A stretch of 64,000 bases of DNA from Streptomyces sp. NBC_01306 (GTDB lineage: Bacteria > Actinomycetota > Actinomycetes > Streptomycetales > Streptomycetaceae). Below the pieces are notes generated by a model. It saw only the letters and a list, made by a program, of their open reading frames with translations, was not told where the DNA came from and did not search any database. The DNA is taken from contig NZ_JAPEPC010000001.1 of assembly GCF_026340465.1 (NCBI RefSeq), positions 6,062,501-6,126,500 on the forward strand, read 5' to 3'. The position numbers and the translations under genes are program-made. Below are positions 39,018 through 48,129 of the stretch, one piece after another (positions within the stretch are counted from its first letter, which is position 1; each line of letters opens with the position of its first letter).

Positions 39018-40187
39018 GTGAATGAGTCGACATTTACTCCCGGGGGTGGTCGATCAGGAACGCCTGCTCGGGGCCACGGCCCTGCGGGGCGCGAGGCTGT
39101 CGGCTCCGTCGCTGTCCGCGCCTCCGCGAGCCACCAGACCCACCCGCACATGACGACAGCCCACCAGAGTATGGACGGCCTACACGTGAACGCCAGGGCC
39201 GGCGACCGGAGTGGCGATACGACCACCCATCTCGCCGTCTACAACGAGGTCCCCGAGGGTCACTTCTACGACCCCGACGCCGAGTACGAGCCCGACCCGG
39301 AGTACGCGGCCACGCTCGCCCCGGACGCTGCCCGCCAGCGCCGCGAGCGGATCGGCCCGACCGGACGGCCGCTGCCGTACTTCCCGATTCCAGGACCGCT
39401 GACCGATCACGGTCCCGCCAAGATCATCGCGATGTGCAACCAGAAGGGCGGCGTGGGCAAGACCACGTCGACCATCAACCTGGGCGCCGCCCTCGCGGAG
39501 TACGGACGGCGGGTGCTGCTGGTCGACTTCGACCCGCAGGGCGCGCTCTCCGTCGGTCTCGGTGTGAACCCGATGGAGCTCGACCTCACCGTCTACAACC
39601 TGCTCATGGAGCGGGGCATGGCGGCGGACGAGGTCCTGCTCAAGACCGCAGTGCCCAACATGGACCTGCTGCCCAGCAATATCGACCTGTCGGCCGCCGA
39701 AGTGCAGCTCGTCAGCGAGGTGGCCCGGGAGTCCACGCTCCAGCGCGCGCTCAAGCCGCTGATGCAGGACTACGACTACATCGTGATCGACTGCCAGCCG
39801 TCGCTCGGTCTGCTGACCGTGAACGCGCTGACGGCCGCGCACAAGGTCATCGTGCCGCTGGAGTGCGAGTTCTTCGCGCTGCGCGGGGTGGCATTGCTGA
39901 CCGAGACCATCGAGAAGGTCCAGGAGCGGCTCAACCCCGACCTGGAGCTCGACGGGATCCTGGCCACGATGTACGACTCCCGTACGGTGCACAGCCGCGA
40001 GGTGCTCGCGCGTGTCGTCGAAGCCTTCGACAACCACGTGTATCACACAGTCATCGGCCGGACCGTGCGCTTCCCGGAGACCACGGTCGCCGGTGAGCCC
40101 ATCACCACGTACGCCTCCAACTCGGTCGGCGCGGCCGCCTACCGTCAGCTCGCCAGGGAGGTGCTCGCCCGGTGTCACGCCGAGTGA
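39018..40187 (+). CDS. ParA/Soj family ATPase upstream of scpAB
   Basis: 389 aa. A ~135-residue disordered N-terminal extension precedes the deviant Walker A CNQKGGVGKTTSTINLGAAL (about residue 140), then LLVDFDPQGALSVGLGV and YIVIDCQPSLGLLTVNAL, diagnostic for ParA ATPases. It lies in the segregation/condensation cluster, not next to parB, so it is a second ParA distinct from the oriC one. Very strong RBS. Internal ATG/GTG starts near 39150-39186 could give a shorter form lacking part of the extension. Confidence 0.92.
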   Translation: MNESTFTPGGGRSGTPARGHGPAGREAVGSVAVRASASHQTHPHMTTAHQSMDGLHVNARAGDRSGDTTTHLAVYNEVPEGHFYDPDAEYEPDPEYAATLAPDAARQRRERIGPTGRPLPYFPIPGPLTDHGPAKIIAMCNQKGGVGKTTSTINLGAALAEYGRRVLLVDFDPQGALSVGLGVNPMELDLTVYNLLMERGMAADEVLLKTAVPNMDLLPSNIDLSAAEVQLVSEVARESTLQRALKPLMQDYDYIVIDCQPSLGLLTVNALTAAHKVIVPLECEFFALRGVALLTETIEKVQERLNPDLELDGILATMYDSRTVHSREVLARVVEAFDNHVYHTVIGRTVRFPETTVAGEPITTYASNSVGAAAYRQLAREVLARCHAE

Positions 40188-40738
40188 GTCTGCCGGGGGC
40201 CGACGAGCTGTTCCGTACGACCGGGGGGATGGCGCTCCAGTCGTCGTCCCCGCGGCGGCCGGTCAACGGCGAGGCACGGATCCCCGGACCCGCGGGCGAG
40301 AGCGACCCGGCCGCACCGGCCGCGCCCTCCGCCGAGCGGGACGGGTCCGCGGCGGCGGAGCACTCCACCGCCGCGGCGGAGACCACCGAGTCCCGCAGCA
40401 GGACCGACGGGGCGGAGGCGGCCGCGGGCCGCAGACCGCAGGAGGCGCGGCCCATGACCGCGCCGGTGGCCCCGGCCGGCCAGCAGCGCCGCCGGGGCGG
40501 CGGCAGGGGGGCCAACCGGCGCCCCACCGGGCGTGAGCGGCACGACGAGAAGATCACGGTCTATGTCTCGGCCGAGGAGCTGATGGACCTCGAACACGCG
40601 CGTCTGGTGCTGCGCGGTGAGCACGGCCTCGCCGTGGACCGCGGGCGCATCGTCCGGGAGGCGGTGGCCGTGGTGCTCGCCGACCTGGAGTCGCGCGGCG
40701 ACGCCAGCATTCTCGTACGGCGGCTGCGCGGGCGCTGA
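40172..40738 (+). CDS. Hypothetical ParA-partner protein, disordered N-terminus and helical C-terminus
   Basis: 188 aa. Residues 1 to ~125 are Ala/Ser/Glu/Arg-rich and disordered (AAAEHSTAAAETTESRSR, QQRRRGGGRGANRRPTGRER). The last ~65 form a compact domain KITVYVSAEELMDLEHARLV ... GRIVREAVAVVLADLE, which looks like a ribbon-helix-helix DNA-binding fold. It overlaps the ParA gene by 16 nt, so it is translationally coupled. It may be the DNA-binding partner of the ParA ATPase, replacing ParB; this is inference. Confidence 0.8.
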   Translation: MSRRVSLPGADELFRTTGGMALQSSSPRRPVNGEARIPGPAGESDPAAPAAPSAERDGSAAAEHSTAAAETTESRSRTDGAEAAAGRRPQEARPMTAPVAPAGQQRRRGGGRGANRRPTGRERHDEKITVYVSAEELMDLEHARLVLRGEHGLAVDRGRIVREAVAVVLADLESRGDASILVRRLRGR

Positions 40739-40815
40739 TACGACGGCGGCGCGGGCGCTGAGCGGCTGCGCGCCGGTGGCCTTCCCGCGCCCGTACTTCC
40801 GTACCCTGGACCGCA

Positions 40816-41871
40816 ATGCCTGCCGCCGACGACTCCGCGCCGACCCGCCGCCGCGCCCTGGGGCGCGGCCCGGGGGCGCCTTCCGTGGGGCAGAGGACGC
40901 CGGAGCCCGGCGCGGCGCCCGTACGCGCGCCCGGGCCCGATCCGGTACCCGGGCCCGATCCGGTACCTGTGACGGCGTCCCGACCGGCGCCGGAGCCGGT
41001 GGCCGACCCCGCACTCCCGGTGCCACCGCCCCCGCCGGCCTCCGTTCAGCCGGAGGACGGTGATCCGGACGAGCCGCGCGACGGCCGGTTCACGGTGCGG
41101 CTCACCAACTTCGAAGGGCCCTTCGACCTCCTCCTCCAGCTGATCTCCAAGCACAAGCTCGACATCACCGAGATCGCCCTGTCGAAGGTCACCGACGAGT
41201 TCATGGCGCACATCCGGGCCATGGGCGCGGAGTGGGACCTGGACCAGACCACGGAGTTCCTGGTGGTCGCCGCCACTCTGCTCGATCTGAAGGCGGCGCG
41301 GCTGCTGCCCGCGGCCGAGATCGAGGACGAGGCCGATCTCGCGCTGCTCGAAGCGCGGGACCTGCTCTTCGCCCGGCTGCTCCAGTACCGCGCGTACAAG
41401 CAGATCGCCGACATCTTCAGCGACCGGTTCGAGGCCGAGGGCAAGCGGTATCCGCGCACCGTGGGACTGGAGCCGCACCACGCGGCGCTGCTGCCCGAGG
41501 TCGTCATCAGCATCGGCGCCGACGGCTTCGCGAAGCTCGCCGTGAAGGCGATGCAGCCGAAGGCCGCACCGCAGATCTACATCGACCACATCCACGCCCC
41601 GCTGGTCTCCGTTCAGGAACAGGCGGAGATCGTGGTGGCCCGGCTGCGCTCCTGCGGCGAGGTGAGCTTCCACACCCTCACCGAGGACGCGGCGGACACC
41701 CTCACCGTGGTCGCCCGCTTCCTGGCCCTGCTGGAGCTCTACCGCGAGAAGGCGGTCGCCCTCGACCAGCCGGAGGCGCTCGGCGAACTGCTGGTGCGCT
41801 GGACCGGCGGTGACGGCGCGGAGCCCGTGGTGACCGACGAATTCGATCAAGTGGTGGAGGAGACGGCATGA
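40816..41871 (+). CDS. scpA: Segregation and condensation protein A
   Basis: 351 aa. A Pro/Arg-rich leader of ~90 residues is followed by the kleisin domain: FTVRLTNFEGPFDLLLQLIS, KHKLDITEIALSKVTDEF, FLVVAATLLDLKAARLLPA and the C-terminal winged helix VVARFLALLELYREKAVALD. With ScpB and SMC it forms the bacterial condensin. ATGA overlap with scpB. Confidence 0.94.
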   Translation: MPAADDSAPTRRRALGRGPGAPSVGQRTPEPGAAPVRAPGPDPVPGPDPVPVTASRPAPEPVADPALPVPPPPPASVQPEDGDPDEPRDGRFTVRLTNFEGPFDLLLQLISKHKLDITEIALSKVTDEFMAHIRAMGAEWDLDQTTEFLVVAATLLDLKAARLLPAAEIEDEADLALLEARDLLFARLLQYRAYKQIADIFSDRFEAEGKRYPRTVGLEPHHAALLPEVVISIGADGFAKLAVKAMQPKAAPQIYIDHIHAPLVSVQEQAEIVVARLRSCGEVSFHTLTEDAADTLTVVARFLALLELYREKAVALDQPEALGELLVRWTGGDGAEPVVTDEFDQVVEETA

Positions 41872-42479
41872 GTGATCTCAAGCCCGAACTCGAAGCGGTC
41901 CTGATGGTCGTCGACGAGCCGGCCACCGAAGAACACCTGGCCAAGGTCCTGGACCGGTCCAGACGCGAGGTCGCCGACGCGCTGCGGGCGCTGTCCGACG
42001 AGTACACCGTCCAGGGCCGGGGCTTCGACCTGCGGCTGGTGGCCGGCGGCTGGCGGTTCTACACCCGCCCCGAGTACGCGGCGGCCGTCGAGAGCTTCGT
42101 CCTGGACGGGCAGCAGGCCCGGCTCACCCAGGCCGCGCTGGAGACCCTCGCGGTGGTCGCCTACCGCCAGCCGGTCAGCAGGTCCCGGGTCTCCGCGGTC
42201 CGCGGAGTCAACTGTGACGGGGTCATGCGGACCCTCCTGCAGAGGGGTCTGGTGGAGGAGGCGGGCGCGGAACCCGAAACAGGTGCGATCCTGTACAGGA
42301 CGACGAACTACTTTCTGGAGCGGATGGGCCTGCGAGGCCTGGACGAGCTCCCGGAGCTCGCGCCCTTCCTTCCGGAGGCGGATGCGATCGAGGCCGAGAC
42401 ACAAGAAGGTGTGCCGTCGTTCGATCCGGATGCACCGTACGGTCCGGACACCGACGCAGACGACAAGACGGAACTTTGA
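41868..42479 (+). CDS. scpB: Segregation and condensation protein B
   Basis: 203 aa. Tandem winged-helix protein: LKPELEAVLMVVDEPATEEH, then TQAALETLAVVAYRQPVSRS and RGVNCDGVMRTLLQRGLVEE. It binds ScpA in condensin. Start overlaps the scpA stop (ATGA) and its stop overlaps the rluB ATG (TGATG), so scpA-scpB-rluB are translated as a coupled unit. Confidence 0.94.
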   Translation: MSDLKPELEAVLMVVDEPATEEHLAKVLDRSRREVADALRALSDEYTVQGRGFDLRLVAGGWRFYTRPEYAAAVESFVLDGQQARLTQAALETLAVVAYRQPVSRSRVSAVRGVNCDGVMRTLLQRGLVEEAGAEPETGAILYRTTNYFLERMGLRGLDELPELAPFLPEADAIEAETQEGVPSFDPDAPYGPDTDADDKTEL

Positions 42480-43663
42480 TGCGAAGCAACGGCAGGAACA
42501 GCGGAACCGGCAACCGGGACAACCGGGGTGCGGGCGGGAAGCCGCCCCGTCGGACGTCCGGCGGTGCCGGCGGGGCCGGCGGAGGGCGCGGCGACAAGCA
42601 GGAGGAGCGTCCGCGCCGGCCCCGCCCCGAGGAGCGGCGTTACGACGTCGGTACGGGTTCCTCCGACGACCAGGGCCGCAAGCCCGCGGGTGGCGGCCGG
42701 GGCGGCCCGGCCGCCGGCGGCAAGCCCGGTGGCAAGACCGCGGGCAGCCGGGGCGCGGCCGCGCGCGGCGGCGCCAAGGGCGGCCCGAAGAAGAGCCCGC
42801 AGAGCCAGCCCCCGCGCCGCGGCCCGCACGGCCAGCGGGAGCCCTCCAGGCCGCGCGAGCTCGACGCCAAGATCGAGGAGCGCAACCGGGAGCGGCACAA
42901 CAAGCCGCAGGTGAAGACCCCCAAGACCTTCCCCGGCGCCGAGGAGGAGGGCGAGCGCCTGCAGAAGGTGCTGGCCAGGGCCGGTATGGGCTCGCGCCGC
43001 GCCTGTGAGGAGCTGATCGACCAGGCCAGGGTCGAGATCAACGGCGAGATCGTCATGGAGCAGGGCCGCCGGGTCCTGCCGAAGGACGAGATCAAGGTCG
43101 ACGGCCTGACGGTCGCCACCCAGTCGTACCTCTTCTTCGCGCTGAACAAGCCCGCCGGTGTCGTCTCCTCGATGGAGGACCCGGACGGCCGCCAGAATCT
43201 GGGCGACTACGTCAACAACCGTGAGACGCGGCTGTTCCACGTGGGCCGTCTCGACACGGAGACCGAGGGCATCATCCTGCTCACCAACCACGGCGAGCTG
43301 GCCCACCGGCTGACCCACCCCCGTTACGGCGTGAAGAAGACCTATCTCGCCGCGATCCAGGGCCCGTTGCCGCGCGACCTCGGCAAGCGGCTGAAGGACG
43401 GCATCGAGCTGGAGGACGGCTACGCACGCGCCGACCACTTCCGCGTCGTCGAGAACACCGGCAAGAACTACCTGGTCGAGGTGACCCTCCACGAGGGCCG
43501 CAAGCACATCGTCCGCCGGATGCTGGCCGAGGCCGGTTTCCCGGTCGAGAAGCTGGTGCGGGTCAGCTTCGGCCCGATCCCGCTGGGCGACCAGAAGTCC
43601 GGCTGGCTGCGCCGCCTCACCAACACCGAGGTCGGCATGCTGATGAAGGAAGTCGGCCTGTAG
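42479..43663 (+). CDS. rluB: RsuA/RluB family pseudouridine synthase with long basic N-terminus
   Basis: 394 aa. Residues 1-~150 are a Gly/Arg/Lys/Pro-rich disordered extension (KQEERPRRPRPEERRYD, AAARGGAKGGPKKSPQSQPP). Then the S4 domain (RLQKVLARAGMGSRRACEEL) and the catalytic domain with active-site Asp in HVGRLDTETEGIILLTNHGE. It makes pseudouridine in rRNA (usually 23S near 2605). The scpAB-rluB order is conserved across Gram-positives. Confidence 0.92.
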   Translation: MRSNGRNSGTGNRDNRGAGGKPPRRTSGGAGGAGGGRGDKQEERPRRPRPEERRYDVGTGSSDDQGRKPAGGGRGGPAAGGKPGGKTAGSRGAAARGGAKGGPKKSPQSQPPRRGPHGQREPSRPRELDAKIEERNRERHNKPQVKTPKTFPGAEEEGERLQKVLARAGMGSRRACEELIDQARVEINGEIVMEQGRRVLPKDEIKVDGLTVATQSYLFFALNKPAGVVSSMEDPDGRQNLGDYVNNRETRLFHVGRLDTETEGIILLTNHGELAHRLTHPRYGVKKTYLAAIQGPLPRDLGKRLKDGIELEDGYARADHFRVVENTGKNYLVEVTLHEGRKHIVRRMLAEAGFPVEKLVRVSFGPIPLGDQKSGWLRRLTNTEVGMLMKEVGL

Positions 43664-43685
43664 CCGCCACCGCAGACGCAACCGG

Positions 43686-43718
43686 AACCCGGTCCCCGCT
43701 CCGTGCGGGGGCCGGGTT
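43686..43718 (+). terminator. Terminator after rluB
   Basis: 14-bp stem AACCCGGTCCCCGC / GCGGGGGCCGGGTT with one T-G pair and a 5-nt loop, 23 nt after the rluB stop. Confidence 0.85.
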
Positions 43719-43743
43719 CTCTCTTGCCCGCCCGGCTCATCGG

Positions 43744-43768
43744 CTTTATAGTCATGGTGACCATAAAG
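43744..43768 (+). promoter_or_regulatory. Palindromic operator candidate for NrtR
   Basis: CTTTATAGTCA-TGG-TGACCATAAAG: 11-bp arms with a single mismatch around a 3-bp centre, AT-rich within GC-rich DNA, 94 bp before the nrtR start. Actinobacterial NrtR regulators bind TA-rich palindromes upstream of their own genes. Its left arm (TATAGT) can also act as the -10 box. Confidence 0.75.
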
Positions 43769-43861
43769 AAGGGCGGGTGCACGGCCGCCCGGTGAACCGG
43801 GCCCACGGGGGTGGACCGGATTCCGGGAGGCCGTGCACCGGCAGAGCCGGAGGGGGCGCGC

Positions 43862-44599
43862 ATGACGGAACACCGGTCCCGCGCCCCGTACGACCCCTCT
43901 GCCTTCACGCCGTTCGCCGTCGCCGTCGACCTGGCCGTCTTCACGGTCCGGGAGGGTGCGCTGCACGTCCTGCTGATACGGCGCGGTGAGCACCCGTACC
44001 TGGGCGCCTGGGCGCTGCCCGGCGGGTTCGTCCTGCCGGACGAGTCGGCCGGGGAGGCCGCCAGACGCGAACTGGCCGAGGAGACCGGGCTGTCCGGGGA
44101 GACCGCCGCCGCGCTCCATCTGGAGCAGCTGCGGACGTACAGCGAGCCCGGCCGTGACCCCAGGATGCGGGTCGTCTCCGTCGCCTACGCCGCGCTCGTA
44201 CCGGATCTGCCGGAGCCCCGGGGCGGCGGCGACGCGGCCCACGCCCAGTGGATGCCCGCCGGTACGGAGCGTGCTCTCGCCTTCGACCACACCCGGATCC
44301 TGGCCGACGCCCACCGCCGGGTCGGCGCCAGGATCGAGTACAGCTGCCTCGCCACCTCGTTCTGCCCGCCCGAGTTCACCCTCGGCGAGCTCCAGCAGGT
44401 GTACGAGACGGTCTGGGGCACCGTGCTCGACCGTCCCAACTTCCGCCGCAAGGTCCTCGCCAGCCCGGGTTTCGTCGAACCGGTGCCGGGGGCCGCGCGT
44501 CTGACGGGTGGCCGGGGCAAACCGGCCGCCCTCTACCGGGCGGGTCCCGCCACCGCCCTGCACCCACCTCTGCTGCGCCCGGAAGGACGACCCGAATGA
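43862..44599 (+). CDS. nrtR: NrtR-type Nudix-related transcriptional regulator
   Basis: 245 aa. The Nudix box GGFVLPDESAGEAARRELAE with the following ETGL keeps all catalytic Glu residues. The C-terminal part FTLGELQQVYETVWGTVLDR is the winged HTH of NrtR proteins. NrtR senses ADP-ribose to control NAD metabolism. The intact Nudix box leaves open that this one still hydrolyses. Its 3' end overlaps the ADP-ribosylglycohydrolase gene (ATGA). Confidence 0.82.
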   Translation: MTEHRSRAPYDPSAFTPFAVAVDLAVFTVREGALHVLLIRRGEHPYLGAWALPGGFVLPDESAGEAARRELAEETGLSGETAAALHLEQLRTYSEPGRDPRMRVVSVAYAALVPDLPEPRGGGDAAHAQWMPAGTERALAFDHTRILADAHRRVGARIEYSCLATSFCPPEFTLGELQQVYETVWGTVLDRPNFRRKVLASPGFVEPVPGAARLTGGRGKPAALYRAGPATALHPPLLRPEGRPE

Positions 44600-45663
44600 G
44601 TCCCGTCAGCCGTACCAGCCGTGTGAGCCCCGTCAGCCGTACGAGCAGCGCCGCCGGTCAGGCCGCCACCGGCGCCCTCATCGGACTCGCCCTGGGGGAC
44701 GCCCTCGGCTACCCCACCGAGTTCGACGGCATACCGTCCATCCTCGCCACGCACGGCCCCTGGCGGGAGATGGCGCTGCCCCGCCCCGCGCTCGTCACCG
44801 ACGACACCCAGATGACGCTCGCGCTGGGCCGGGCCCTGCGGACCGTGATGGACCGCGGGATCCTCGAACCGGTGTCGATGGCGGCGGCGGTCCGGCAGGA
44901 GTTCGTCGCCTGGTACCACTCGCCCGACAACAACCGCGCGCCAGGAAACACCTGTCTGACCGCCTGCGGCCTCCTCGACAGCGACCGGCCCTGGCAGCAG
45001 GCGAGCCGGCTGGGGTCCAAGGGATGCGGGGCCAATATGCGGGTCGCGCCCCTCGGCCTCGTACCCGGACTGAGCACCGAACAGCGCGCCGGAGCCGCCC
45101 AGTTGCAGTCCGCGCTCACCCACGGCCACCCCACGGCGCTGGCGGCCAGTGACCTGACGGCGCACGCGGTGTTCCTGCTGGCGCACGGGGCAGAGCCGAC
45201 CGGTCTGGTGGGACAGCTCCGCTCGTACGCCATCGAGAACCGCACGCGCTACCACGAGCGGTGGCTCGGCGACCTCTGGACGTACGCGGGAGACGCCGGC
45301 GGCGCAACCCCCGCCCACTTCATGGCCCGCGGCTGGGACGACTGCCTCGCCGTCCTGGACCGGCTCGTCGCGGCGCTCCGCGCACCCTCGCCGGAGACGG
45401 ACCCCTGCCTGGCGACGGGGGAGGGCTGGATCGCGGAGGAAGCCCTCGCCACCGCGCTGCACTGCTTCCTGCTCTTCCCCGACGAACCGCTCCTTGCGCT
45501 GCGCAGAGCAGCCTGCACCAGTGGCGACTCCGACTCGATCGCCTGCCTGGCGGGCGCCTTCGCCGGTGCGCGCCTCGGCCCCGGCGTCTGGCCGCGTGAG
45601 TGGGCGGAACGGATCGAGTACCACGGGGAACTGCTGGCGCTCGGCGCGCTCTGGGACGCCTGA
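44596..45663 (+). CDS. ADP-ribosylglycohydrolase family protein
   Basis: 355 aa. GALIGLALGDALGYPTEFDG and VTDDTQMTLALGRAL give the metal-binding TDD motif, with the second metal site in SGDSDSIACLAGAFAGARLG. Family members remove ADP-ribose from proteins, tRNA or other substrates. Coupling to nrtR fits a role in ADP-ribose turnover. The first ~15 residues (repeats of PVSRTSR) are a short disordered start. Confidence 0.9.
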   Translation: MSPVSRTSRVSPVSRTSSAAGQAATGALIGLALGDALGYPTEFDGIPSILATHGPWREMALPRPALVTDDTQMTLALGRALRTVMDRGILEPVSMAAAVRQEFVAWYHSPDNNRAPGNTCLTACGLLDSDRPWQQASRLGSKGCGANMRVAPLGLVPGLSTEQRAGAAQLQSALTHGHPTALAASDLTAHAVFLLAHGAEPTGLVGQLRSYAIENRTRYHERWLGDLWTYAGDAGGATPAHFMARGWDDCLAVLDRLVAALRAPSPETDPCLATGEGWIAEEALATALHCFLLFPDEPLLALRRAACTSGDSDSIACLAGAFAGARLGPGVWPREWAERIEYHGELLALGALWDA

Positions 45664-45806
45664 GCAGGACAGCGCAGTGGGCCCACCGCGCCCGTCCCCG
45701 TCTCGCAGGTCGGGCGCGGCGGCCGATGTCCGTACGGCTGACTACTCTGGACGGAGCCGGTGCGGCAGACGCGCGGCGGACGTTTCACGGGAGCGAGGAG
45801 CAGCAC

Positions 45807-46169
45807 GTGGCGGTACGAGCGGTCAGGGGAGCGGTCCAGCTGGAGCGGGACGAGGCCGGGCACCTGGAGGACCAGGTCGCCGCCCTCCTCACGGCCATCC
45901 TGGAGCGCAACGGCCTCGCCGTCGACGACCTGATCAGCATCTGGTTCACCGCCACCCCCGATCTGCACAGCGCCTTCCCGGCGGCTGCCGCGCGCGGACT
46001 CGGCATCGTGGACGTCCCGCTGATCTGCGCCCAGGAGCTGGACATCGCCGGGGCCATGCCGCGCGTCGTGCGGATCCTCGCGCACATCGAGAGCGACCTG
46101 CCCAGGTCCGGGATCAACCATGTCTACCTCGGCGCCGCCGGGGCCCTGCGCAAGGACATCGCCCAGTGA
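45807..46169 (+). CDS. aroH: Chorismate mutase, AroH type
   Basis: 120 aa, the usual AroH length. VAVRAVRGAVQLERDEAGHL, LISIWFTATPDLHSAFPAAA and VPLICAQELDIAGAMPRVVR are the active-site segments. It converts chorismate to prephenate. GTG chosen because GAGGAG lies 6 nt upstream; longer frames add unsupported sequence. GTGA overlap with tyrA. Confidence 0.93.
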   Translation: MAVRAVRGAVQLERDEAGHLEDQVAALLTAILERNGLAVDDLISIWFTATPDLHSAFPAAAARGLGIVDVPLICAQELDIAGAMPRVVRILAHIESDLPRSGINHVYLGAAGALRKDIAQ

Positions 46170-47251
46170 GAACCGCCCTCGTCATCGGGACCGGACTGGT
46201 CGGTACCTCAGCGGCCCTCGCACTGGCCGGCCGGGGGATCACGGTCCACCTCGTCGACCGCGACGAGGCCCAGGCCCGTACCGCGGCCGCGCTCGGCGCC
46301 GGAACCGACGAACCGCTCGAAGGCCGGGCGGACCTCGCGATCATCGCCGTACCGCCCGCCCATGTGGCAGCCACGCTGGCCGACGCGATGCGCCGCGGCG
46401 TCGCCCGCGCCTACCTCGACGTGGCCAGCGTGAAGAGCGGGCCGCGCCGCGAGCTGGAGGAGATGGGCTGCGACCTGGCCCCCTACATCGGTACGCATCC
46501 GATGGCCGGCAAGGAGCGCTCGGGCCCGCTGGCCGCGACCGCCGACCTCTTCGAGGGGCGGCCCTGGGTGCTCACCCCGACCCGGGACACCGAGACCGAG
46601 GTGCTGAACCTGGCCCTGGAGCTGGTCGCGCTCTGCCGGGCGGTGCCCGTGGTGATGGACGCCGAGGCGCACGACCGGGCCGTGGCCCTGGTCTCGCACA
46701 CCCCGCAGCTGATCTCCTCGATGGTCGCCGCCCGCCTGGAGCAGGCCGACGAGACGGTCGTACGGCTCTGTGGCCAGGGCATCAGGGACGTCACCCGGAT
46801 CGCCGCGTCGGACCCCCGGATGTGGGTGGAGATCCTCTCGGCCAACCCGGGACCGGTGGCGGACGTCCTGACCGGGGTCGCCGAAGACCTGGACGAGACG
46901 GTACGGGCACTGCGCGCCCTGGAGTCCGCCGACGAGGAGAAGCGGTTCACCGGGGTCGCGGGCATCGAGGACGTGCTGAAGCGGGGCAACGCGGGCCGGG
47001 TCCGGGTGCCGGGCAAGCACGGGGCCGCACCTGCCGCGTACGAGGTCGTGGCGGTCCTCATCAGCGACCAGCCGGGCGAGCTGGCCAGGATCTTCGCGGA
47101 CGCCGGCCGGGCCGGGGTCAACATCGAGGACGTACGGATCGAGCACGCGACGGGACAGCAGGCCGGCCTGGTGCAGCTGATGGTGGAGCCGAGCGCGGCC
47201 CCCGCCCTGGCCACGGCGCTCCAGGAGCACGGCTGGGCGCTGCGCCAGTAG
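46166..47251 (+). CDS. tyrA: Prephenate dehydrogenase
   Basis: 361 aa. Rossmann motif VIGTGLVGTSAALAL (6-20), the PDH segment DVASVKSGPRRELEEMG, IGTHPMAGKERSGP and the His of LVSHTPQLISSM. A C-terminal ACT domain (AVLISDQPGELARIFADAGR, VNIEDVRIEHATGQQ) probably senses an aromatic amino acid. Follows aroH, giving consecutive steps from chorismate to 4-hydroxyphenylpyruvate. Confidence 0.95.
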   Translation: MRTALVIGTGLVGTSAALALAGRGITVHLVDRDEAQARTAAALGAGTDEPLEGRADLAIIAVPPAHVAATLADAMRRGVARAYLDVASVKSGPRRELEEMGCDLAPYIGTHPMAGKERSGPLAATADLFEGRPWVLTPTRDTETEVLNLALELVALCRAVPVVMDAEAHDRAVALVSHTPQLISSMVAARLEQADETVVRLCGQGIRDVTRIAASDPRMWVEILSANPGPVADVLTGVAEDLDETVRALRALESADEEKRFTGVAGIEDVLKRGNAGRVRVPGKHGAAPAAYEVVAVLISDQPGELARIFADAGRAGVNIEDVRIEHATGQQAGLVQLMVEPSAAPALATALQEHGWALRQ

Positions 47252-47424
47252 CGCCGCCCCTCAGCAGCGCCCACTCAGCAGTGCCCACCAGGAACGCCCG
47301 GGGGCCGGGCGCGGCGCCGCCGCCGGACGGCGTAACGGGACGGTCGCCCCAGCCAGTAACCTTGTGCGGGGCGCACCGGCGTCCCGCACATACCGCCCCG
47401 TGAAGCAGGAAGGTGTCCGTCACC

Positions 47425-48129
47425 GTGGAAACCGCCGCCCGGAACACCCCGGCAGCAGTGATTGTCGCCATCGACGGCCCCTCCGGCACGGGCAAGTCCA
47501 GCACGTCGAAGGCCGTCGCCGCCAAGCTCGGGCTGAGCTACCTGGACACGGGCGCCCAGTACCGGGCGATCACCTGGTGGATGATCAGCAACGGGGTCGA
47601 CGTCCAGGACGCCGCGGCCGTGGCGAACGCGTCGGCCAAGCCCGCCATCGTCTCGGGCACCGACCCGGCCGCCCCGACCATCACCGTCGACGGCGCGGAC
47701 GCCTCGGGGCCCATCCGCACCCAGGAGGTCACCGCCAAGGTCAGCGCGGTGAGCGCGGTCGCCGAGGTACGGGCCCGGATCACGGAGCTCCAGCGGGAGA
47801 TCGCCGCCGCGGCCGAGGGCGGCATCGTCGTCGAGGGCCGCGACATAGGGACGACCGTCCTCCCGGACGCGGACCTCAAGGTCTTCCTGACCGCTTCCCC
47901 CGAGGCGCGGGCCGCGCGCCGCAGCGGCGAACTCAAGGGCAGCCAGGCCGCCGGTCTCGCCGCCACCAAGGACGCCCTCGTCAAGCGGGACGCGGCCGAC
48001 TCCAGCCGTAAGACATCGCCCCTCGCCAAGGCGGACGACGCGGTCGAGGTGGACACCACGGAGCTGACCCTTCAGCAGGTCATCGAGTGCGTCGTCACCC
48101 TCGTCGAGGAGAAGCGGGCCGCCAGGTGA
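47425..48129 (+). CDS. cmk: Cytidylate kinase
   Basis: About 234 aa. P-loop AIDGPSGTGKSSTSKAVAAK, the CMP-binding segment SYLDTGAQYRAITWWM and VEGRDIGTTVLPDADLK are typical. It phosphorylates CMP/dCMP. The frame is also open from GTG 47413, but AGGAAGG (47407-47413) favours GTG 47425. GTGA overlap with the plsC-type gene. Confidence 0.93.
   Translation: METAARNTPAAVIVAIDGPSGTGKSSTSKAVAAKLGLSYLDTGAQYRAITWWMISNGVDVQDAAAVANASAKPAIVSGTDPAAPTITVDGADASGPIRTQEVTAKVSAVSAVAEVRARITELQREIAAAAEGGIVVEGRDIGTTVLPDADLKVFLTASPEARAARRSGELKGSQAAGLAATKDALVKRDAADSSRKTSPLAKADDAVEVDTTELTLQQVIECVVTLVEEKRAAR

Noticed and set aside
42308..44563. 751-codon minus-strand frame opposite rluB and nrtR
   Set aside because: Antisense of the plus-strand genes with low-complexity repeats; no motif.
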